Source: Beaufortia kweichowensis
Taxonomy: Eukaryota; Chordata; Actinopteri; Cypriniformes; Gastromyzontidae
NCBI GenBank assembly: GCA_019155185.1
Contig: CM032798.1
Coordinates: forward strand, 3,485,501 to 3,549,500
Reading direction: 5' to 3'
Length of the DNA: 64,000 nt
Both the position numbers and the translations under genes were made by a program. Positions 58,301 to 64,000 of the stretch are shown piece after piece; positions within the stretch are counted from its first letter, which is position 1; each line of letters begins with the position of its first letter. The notes beneath the pieces were generated by a model. The model saw only the letters and a list, made by a program, of their open reading frames with translations. It searched no databases and had not been told where the DNA came from.

Positions 58301-61300
58301 GTCATTATACTCCTTATTGTGTGTATAGATAACTGATGTTTGATTGGTTAATGCAGGACACGACAGTCGCCAGCACACAAACGTTAAAGTTCATCTTCTA
58401 AATGTGATGTTCTAGCCGCAGAACGGGTGGAGTAGATATATCCAGTTAATTCATGCGTTGCAGTGCGGTCTCTCCAACCACAGCATGACAAAGTGATTGG
58501 TTTTAAAATACAGTGGTTGAAAACATATGTTAGCCGTACTATTTACAGGGCTGTGTGCAATTCTACCCCACACACTTTTGAGCAGTATGACCTTTACATT
58601 AAAATATTTGATGTGTTAGCGCATACCTAACCCAACTATACCATTATTAAAAATGAAAATATATACAACCAAAGTATGCAGGACTTCTAAACAACTAAGG
58701 TTGTATGTATCAAACTTGAAAGTTTTTTTTTGTCAGTGTTGTGTTAGATCATTTATAATGGACGTATAGAGTGTTTTCCATTACAAAAAAGTAATATGGC
58801 AATAGTTTATTTAGGGTATTAGACGACACTTTTTACATATCAGGGTACATCATGAATATTTTCAAGTCAGTTGAAGTACTGTTGTGATAAAAACATGCTT
58901 CTTTTGATACTATCACTAAATGCTTTTCTGAGCCATCATGATATCAGGAAGGCTCTTTCTCAAACAAATGAACTGTTGGTAATTCACACAAAGCAGTTCA
59001 GCATGTGTAAACAGCTGTCATGTGGAGGTCACCCTGATCAAAGAAATGAACCAGAATAATCATTTTGTTACTGTTTTGCTTAGTAGACTAAATTCTCAGT
59101 TGCACCATTGAAATGTAATCTTCATTACTGTAATGTAACTCATTTAATTTGTTTTGACTTCTGAAGTCTGAACACAATATCAGAGAAGAAAATCTTAGAA
59201 ACGACAGATTTAATTTGATTACAATTTGCTTCATCTCCAAAACAATCACTTTTCTCTAGGAAATAACTAGTTCACTAGGTCTCTTGTCTTACGTCTCAGT
59301 TTTTTTCGAGTCGCTCTCCTGAAAAGATCCAAGGCTTGACTTTGCATTCTGTAAATGCTTGATGAAATGAGAGCAGTTTATTCTTAGTAAATGCTGATGG
59401 AGAAAGTTTTGACATACATAGACATGCCATTTGCTTCAGCAAGATCAAGTCAAGACATGAGTGGGTTTTATGGAGCATTAACGTAAATCCTTGCTTTGGC
59501 TTTCATAAAACTCATCTCTGTTTCACTATACTGTACCTCAGGCAGAATATTTTGCACCGATCTTTTAGAAGATAGGATCTGATGACTAATTCTTGTAATG
59601 GAGTAACATGTGACCCTTAGAGTAATTTAATCCTGTGGAAATGCCCAAATGAACTTTAATTTTTGCATATTACTTTAAGATTAGGAACAATCTTTGAAGC
59701 ACGTTGATTCATGTAAGTTCACAGAGAAAAACAGTGCAACTGCAACTCAGGTTTGTCATAAACAAAGTTTTTGCGTAAGTGATGCTCTCATTAGCAAGAT
59801 ATTTGTCTGTTTTTATTTAAATGGCCTGTTGGCTTTGTGATTTTTCTCTCTTACAATGTCTCTTCAATCACATGCCTTGCATGACCTCTGTCGTGAAGTT
59901 TCAAATTCAGTCCACAACATGAGCTGTGAAGGTGTGAACAGGATTAAGAAGATCCATATCATGTCATTCATGTGTCATTCATGTGAACTGTGCATAATCA
60001 AAAATAACTTTATAAACCTAATGAGGAAATCTTAAGAAGAAGTGTTAGAATGTTATAGATGATAGTGTGTTAATGTATTAAGTTTTTGAGCTGGTGTGTC
60101 GTGTCTGTCAACAGGTCGCAGGGAAGCAGTACTCTATCTGGGACGACTTCCTGCTGCAGGGCCGGCACGAGGGTCGAGAGGAAATGACCTTGGAGGAACT
60201 GTTGAAACACATTAAGGTTAAAGCACACGCTGTCAACATCACGCATCGGATATCACACGCTTCATTTCATTTTTCTAATTGGTTTGTCTCATTTCAGGAA
60301 AAGTATAACTTGACCGTCACTAAATTGTTCTACGGCCCTACTATATTGTACAGTGACTTGCCAAGACATGATGATCGTCTGAAGCTCAGGTGTGAATCTG
60401 TTTTTGAGACTAATATTCCAATACATTTTTCATATCTAACATCTTTAAATGCTTTGAGTGTGTCCAAATATTGGTTGTCAAATTTTAGTGTCTATAGTTA
60501 AACAGAAAATCAGTCAGTTAAAAACATTTTTATGTGTGACTTAAGATTATTTTGGCTTACTGTATGTATCACACCGTTATGTACACAGTATAGTCCCTTT
60601 GTGTGACTGTTTATTTTGGGGATAATGGGATAATGAGGGCTTTCCTAAGTGATGGACTAGACCTTCTAGCGTGACGTCCGCTCAAGACACACACCTTCAT
60701 TAACGCTCTCACCTCGCCTCTGCATCTGTGCAACTAACACAAGCTGTTGAGAGATCTCAGACCAGACAATTTTAGGGGAAAAAAGTACCTGGTGGCAATG
60801 CTGTGTTATCTTAAACGTTACAAAAAAGAAGTTTGCTATTAGTATACTTCTTTAATCCAAACATTCAGTCGACATTTTTGTTAAGCTACTTCTCTGAAGA
60901 AACATAGTTGTAAACAGTTGTGTACTTAAGGTTTACTATTATCACACTTAAAATATACTTAAAAATACACTATTATAAACTAAATGATGGGCCAATTAAA
61001 TAGTACATTTACAAGTATACTAGTACTAGCACTAGCAAATTTTTCTTGAACTTGTCTTAAGTATATTTAGTAAAATCAACTTGCCTAAATGCCTAGATGA
61101 ACTGCAGTTTTCATTTATATTTGTCTCTTTAAAAGAATGTAAAGGTTTTATTGATGAAACTAAAGTAAAATATCTTGCACCTGCTGCATTGTTATGGTAT
61201 TAAATCAGTAAGTCTGGATCTTAATTCACACACTAAAGAGGATGTACAATATTGCACCTGTCACTTGCAAAGTGCATAGTTTTAGCACATAATGCAAGTA

Positions 61301-61702
61301 TACAAACTGTGAGGCAGCCAGAGGAAAACTGCTGAATTCAATTTTCTCAGCATATCGGCAACCTTCCTAAACTGCAGTAATTATGAATTACAGCCGCACC
61401 CTTACACACTGCTCCAAACGCACTCATATCACACACACACATCGCTACTGCAAAAGTATAACAATAAATATATTACAACAAGAATTATATGAATACTCGT
61501 TCCGCAATGATAATGTGATAACAGATTAACAGATAAAATATTGTTAAAAAGATCTTTCTTTTTTTGCAGCATATCTGATTTGATACGGTCCGTAACCAAG
61601 AGTGAGATTCCAGAACACCAGGAGATGATGGAGATCTTTCCATCATTTGCTGAAGATGAGGATTGCAATGATGTCCCACCCATCAGATACCTCCTTAAAT
61701 GA
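38895..61702 (+). CDS. uba7: Ubiquitin-like modifier-activating enzyme E1 (UBA7-like), 24 coding exons, one frameshift
   Basis: Activates ISG15 or ubiquitin by adenylation and thioester transfer in the cytosol. Coding exons: 38895-38938, 39216-39384, 39714-39848, 39919-40025, 40163-40253, 40442-40574, 40688-40785, 40975-41136, 41278-41442, 41690-41794, 41901-41981, 42165-42320, 42594-42759, 42850-43046, 43146-43210, 43920-44115, 45906-45980, 46613-46810, 46931-47022, 49121-49213, 49396-49587, 60115-60216, 60298-60389, 61570-61702. About 1015 residues, near human UBA7 and shorter than UBA1. Seen: inactive adenylation half (GMRGLGVEIAKN), active half (VGAGAIGCELLKN; DSIERSNLNRQFLF), catalytic Cys in PLCTLKNFPH (codon 43002-43004), and a C-terminal E2-binding domain. 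One base is missing near 46678, giving a stop at 46709. The ISRE, length and inka1 neighbour favour uba7 over uba1. Confidence 0.85.
42850..43046 (+). other. uba7 catalytic-cysteine exon
   Basis: Encodes RVYLDECC to EHTLQ with the E1 catalytic cysteine motif PLCTLKNFP. The exon is fully open and conserved, so the enzyme core is under selection. Confidence 0.85.
44202..44216 (+). promoter_or_regulatory. CTCF-like motif in a uba7 intron
   Basis: CCAGCAGGTGGCG matches the CTCF core consensus on the plus strand. Confidence 0.45.
44248..44269. repeat. (GA)n microsatellite, short
   Basis: About 22 bases of GA repeat in a uba7 intron. Confidence 0.9.
44390..44468 (+). repeat. LINE-like 3' tail preceding (GA)n
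   Basis: GCTTTGGCAATACAATTGTA, then GTCATGCCAATAAA, then repeated TTGAAA words: a tail typical of a fish non-LTR retroelement. Confidence 0.5.
44469..44528. repeat. (GA)n microsatellite, about 60 bp
   Basis: Directly follows the LINE-like tail. Confidence 0.95.
44529..45900. other. uba7 intron, remainder
   Basis: No gene seen. Around 45666-45725 there is a short imperfect TATTTAATATAGT tandem repeat. Confidence 0.5.
47023..49120. other. uba7 intron of 2.1 kb
   Basis: No open frame of protein character and no clear repeat was recognised. The flanking splice sites (AAG|GTACCC and CTTCTAG|GATGAT) join EFEKDDDNNFHMDY in frame. Confidence 0.6.
51406..51455. repeat. (GA)n microsatellite, about 50 bp
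   Basis: An uninterrupted GA repeat in the large uba7 intron. Confidence 0.95.
52307..52475. repeat. Compound GA-rich simple repeat, about 170 bp
   Basis: GA runs interrupted by GAACAAGG(G)AAAG-type units. Open frames across it (Arg-Glu repeats) are artefacts of the repeat. Confidence 0.95.
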
Positions 61703-61820
61703 TGTCAAAAAGACAGTAGTACTACATTAGGGAACATTACTAAAATAATGACCAAATTATGTCTTTCTGATCACTGTGATTGTAATATTTATGTGCTTAT
61801 AATGATATATAGGAAATGTG

Positions 61821-61826
61821 AATAAA
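61821..61826 (+). terminator. Polyadenylation signal of uba7
   Basis: AATAAA 119 bases after the stop codon. Confidence 0.6.
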
Positions 61827-63166
61827 ACCAATGCAAAAAGTATAAGAAGTACACTTGCTTTTAGAGAATGCATCTGAAATTATATGAGATTCTGTTCTTC
61901 TGGTGATTTATTTCAAACACAAGATTGTTGCATCTTATCTTTGTATCTTTTGTAGCATCACCCCTGTGGTTTTCATCCTTTTGTTATGCACCAATGACCC
62001 CCTCTTTCTTATGTATGAAAAGAAGAGACAGAGATAAAGAGGGCTAAATTGAATTTAGTTTGAGCTGATTAGCAATGTCTGCTCATCTTTGTTAGATTAA
62101 TCATCTAGATACTTTTGAGTGTCTTATCTTGTTGCATTCACAAAAAATTGAAATCTGGGTACTTTTACTTGCCATTAAATTCAGAGCACAATTCTTAATA
62201 CTAAAAACTAGGAAAGGGTTTTAATAATTTAATTATTGTACTGTATCTGTTTAACTTTCATATCATATCAGTTGTAGTCTGTTTTCCAACCTCATACTAG
62301 ATGTGGTTGAAATGTGTTCAGGTGAAAAAATGGATGCAAATAATAAAAGAATAAAAAAGAGGTTTTGTGTTTGAGTTTTGTGTCTGCTGCTGTATCTAAA
62401 ATTTTTGAAAAAAAAAATAATTTTGCTACTTGTCCATATAAATAAAAAAATATATTTATATCAACATAAAATCTTAAATTATGTTATGTCATCAACAAAC
62501 GTAAACCATTCATGTAGTCTCAACTTGAATGAATTATGTTGTTAAATAAATTAGTCAGCATGCTTTGTGCAAGACTGCATTTGGAAAGCAATTTTTTAAT
62601 GAAGTGTTGTTTTATGTGTTAAAGAGTTTTAGAGTTTTGTGGGTTCAGAAGAATGGTGCTTGTGCTAATGTGCCTATGAGAAGATGAAAATCTTTGTTAC
62701 ATTAACTAAAAATATGAGTTAAGAACTTTAATCCAAAAACTTTTTTCTGTTTTTCTAAAGTTTTACATATATTCGTGTTTGTTTAAGAAACTATTATGTG
62801 CAACCGATGTACTTTAAAAAAATTTGATTTTTGTTTTCAGTGCATAATTGTTTACCATTACAGGAATAGTTATTCTTAAAATTTGGAAAAAACTAAATAG
62901 TCCTTATATAATCTCCCTGTGAAGATCCTCATCCTCACAGCAAAACATGTGGAAGGACAATATGAAATAAACAAAATAAAAGCTTGGACTTATCCATTTA
63001 TTGGAAGTTAACTTTTATAAAACATTTAAATAACATTAATATTTATTAATATTTATTAATACATAGAAGCATAGAAACTGTAAAAATTTTTATAAACGCA
63101 TCAGTTTCCTATTATAGGAAATGACAAGCAATCTCAGAGGCTGAGTCCATTTCCACAACAAACCCC
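61827..63166. other. Convergent intergenic region uba7 / inka1
   Basis: AT-rich. It contains the 3' UTR of inka1 on the minus strand, with candidate AATAAA signals (TTTATT on the plus strand) at 62997, 63042 and 63052. No gene is seen. Confidence 0.55.
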
Positions 63167-64000
63167 TCAGATATATCCAATAATGTCATTACAAATAATC
63201 GGCTGTCGACTTCCAGTCTTCATAAGGGCACTGAACTGGTAAAAGTCTGTTCCGGCCTGGTGCAAACTTGTGTGGGACTGGTGAAAGAACGGTTTAGGAG
63301 GCTGAAAACCCACAGGACAAGACATGCGTTTAGAGCACGGCTCTACAAATCTCCCGCGTCCCTCAACTCCCTTTGACATGCCTGTTAGTTTCCTCCGCAT
63401 GTTAACCAAGAAGTCCTTGGCTATTTTGCGTCCAGCGTTTGGTTTGAGTTCAACAGAATCTGGGCATTCCGGAAGGTCCATCCAGTTTTTAATGAGGTCC
63501 GCAAAGCTGTTATCCCCAAGAACCAAAGGTTGTCTGTTACGCCCTCTAGTTAACAAAGACGTGGTCCAGTCTTCTTGACCGCTGGCTTCGAACGACGTCC
63601 AACGTTCCAGACAAGCGTCCGATGTCGATTTGGGTCTGATTCGGTTGGTACGGACACACGCAGACGATGAAACACGTACATTCCTAGTCCGTCTCAACAC
63701 CACACCCTCATCCTGCCACGATGCTTCTGAATACCCAGAATCAAACTCCAGACTTTTCACACTGCTGGGAGAACCCTGAGGCAGACGGCTCACGGCAGCT
63801 TCTTCATCCTCTTCTTCCTCTAAAGGGCTGGCCAGGCAGCAGGCCGAATCATAAGTGCTGGCGTCACTTACATCGGACATTCGTAAGCGGCTGAGGTTTT
63901 CTCGTTGTTGGGTCCTCTTTTGACAGGCTCGAGTCACATAAGAGCAATTTGATTGATCTGTATGTTCTTTTATTTGCTTTAGATCCTGCAGAGATCTCCT
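63167..64000 (-). CDS. inka1: Inka box actin regulator (PAK4 inhibitor), 5' end beyond window
   Basis: The open frame runs on the minus strand from the window edge (RRSLQDLKQIKEHT) to a stop at 63167-63169, giving 277 residues in view. The codon at 63937 is GTG inside a longer open frame, so it is not the start, and the true ATG lies beyond 64000. The hallmark Inka box reads DNSFADLIKNWMDLPE, the segment known in Inka1 to occupy the PAK4 catalytic cleft. Acidic (EEEEDEE) and Ser-rich stretches precede it, with a second conserved C-terminal block after it (FFHQSHTSLHQAG). Inka proteins control cell shape and neural crest behaviour. The frame is transcribed towards uba7. inka1 is preferred over inka2 because of the uba7 neighbour. 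Confidence 0.85.
   Translation of the reverse strand, partial: RRSLQDLKQIKEHTDQSNCSYVTRACQKRTQQRENLSRLRMSDVSDASTYDSACCLASPLEEEEDEEAAVSRLPQGSPSSVKSLEFDSGYSEASWQDEGVVLRRTRNVRVSSSACVRTNRIRPKSTSDACLERWTSFEASGQEDWTTSLLTRGRNRQPLVLGDNSFADLIKNWMDLPECPDSVELKPNAGRKIAKDFLVNMRRKLTGMSKGVEGRGRFVEPCSKRMSCPVGFQPPKPFFHQSHTSLHQAGTDFYQFSALMKTGSRQPIICNDIIGYI

Larger units (their letters stand above)
49588..60114. other. uba7 intron of 10.5 kb
   Basis: Separates the exon ending AKKFT from the one starting VAGKQYSIWDDF. It holds two GA-type simple repeats and otherwise only short frames. Segments near 50040-50460, 55980-56330 and 58080-58500 are GC-richer than the rest but have no recognised content. Confidence 0.65.

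Overview
The window is vertebrate nuclear DNA, most likely from a cyprinid-type teleost. The genes are split by GT-AG introns, the spacer is AT-rich, and the repeats are typical of fish: small elements ending in TACACTCT-type inverted repeats, LINE-like tails followed by (GA)n or (TC)n tracts, and tRNA-SINE scraps. The species itself cannot be read from the sequence.

Layout. (1) 3460-14170, plus strand: a matrilin gene, best matching matrilin-4 in type. It has a signal peptide, a vWA domain, twelve EGF modules each on its own 123-nt exon, a second vWA domain and a C-terminal coiled coil. The last intron is an AT-AC (U12-type) intron. The second vWA exon carries a 2-nt frameshift. (2) 16.1-37.8 kb, plus strand: a tandem cluster of odorant receptors of the divergent fish group with MAIERY in place of MAYDRY (like those labelled 'odorant receptor 131-2-like'). 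There are seven intact genes at 16299, 19281, 24792, 27389, 29983, 32380 and 36812. An eighth, at 21617, is split by an apparently new coding intron. One gene (34591) is frameshifted, one (23594) has lost its middle, and one is a 161-bp fragment (29068). Leader introns just before the start codon, CCTCCC plus TATA-like promoters, segmental duplication and gene-conversion tracts are visible. (3) 38.4-61.8 kb, plus strand: an E1 ubiquitin-like activating enzyme in 24 coding exons, best read as uba7 (the ISG15 E1). A perfect interferon-stimulated response element lies just before its leader exon. One base is missing in the exon at 46613, and one intron is 10.5 kb long. (4) 63167 to the window end, minus strand: inka1, an inhibitor of the kinase PAK4, convergent with uba7 and cut by the window edge.

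The genes do not form one pathway: cartilage and matrix scaffold, chemosensory receptors, interferon-inducible ISGylation, and cytoskeletal kinase control. The uba7-inka1 neighbourhood recalls human 3p21.31, which supports the uba7 call over uba1. The most unusual items are the homogenised EGF exon array, the AT-AC intron, the intron gained inside an odorant receptor, a perfect 38-bp hairpin in the matrilin gene, the ISRE, and three small frameshifts in otherwise intact genes. The frameshifts may be assembly errors and should be checked first.
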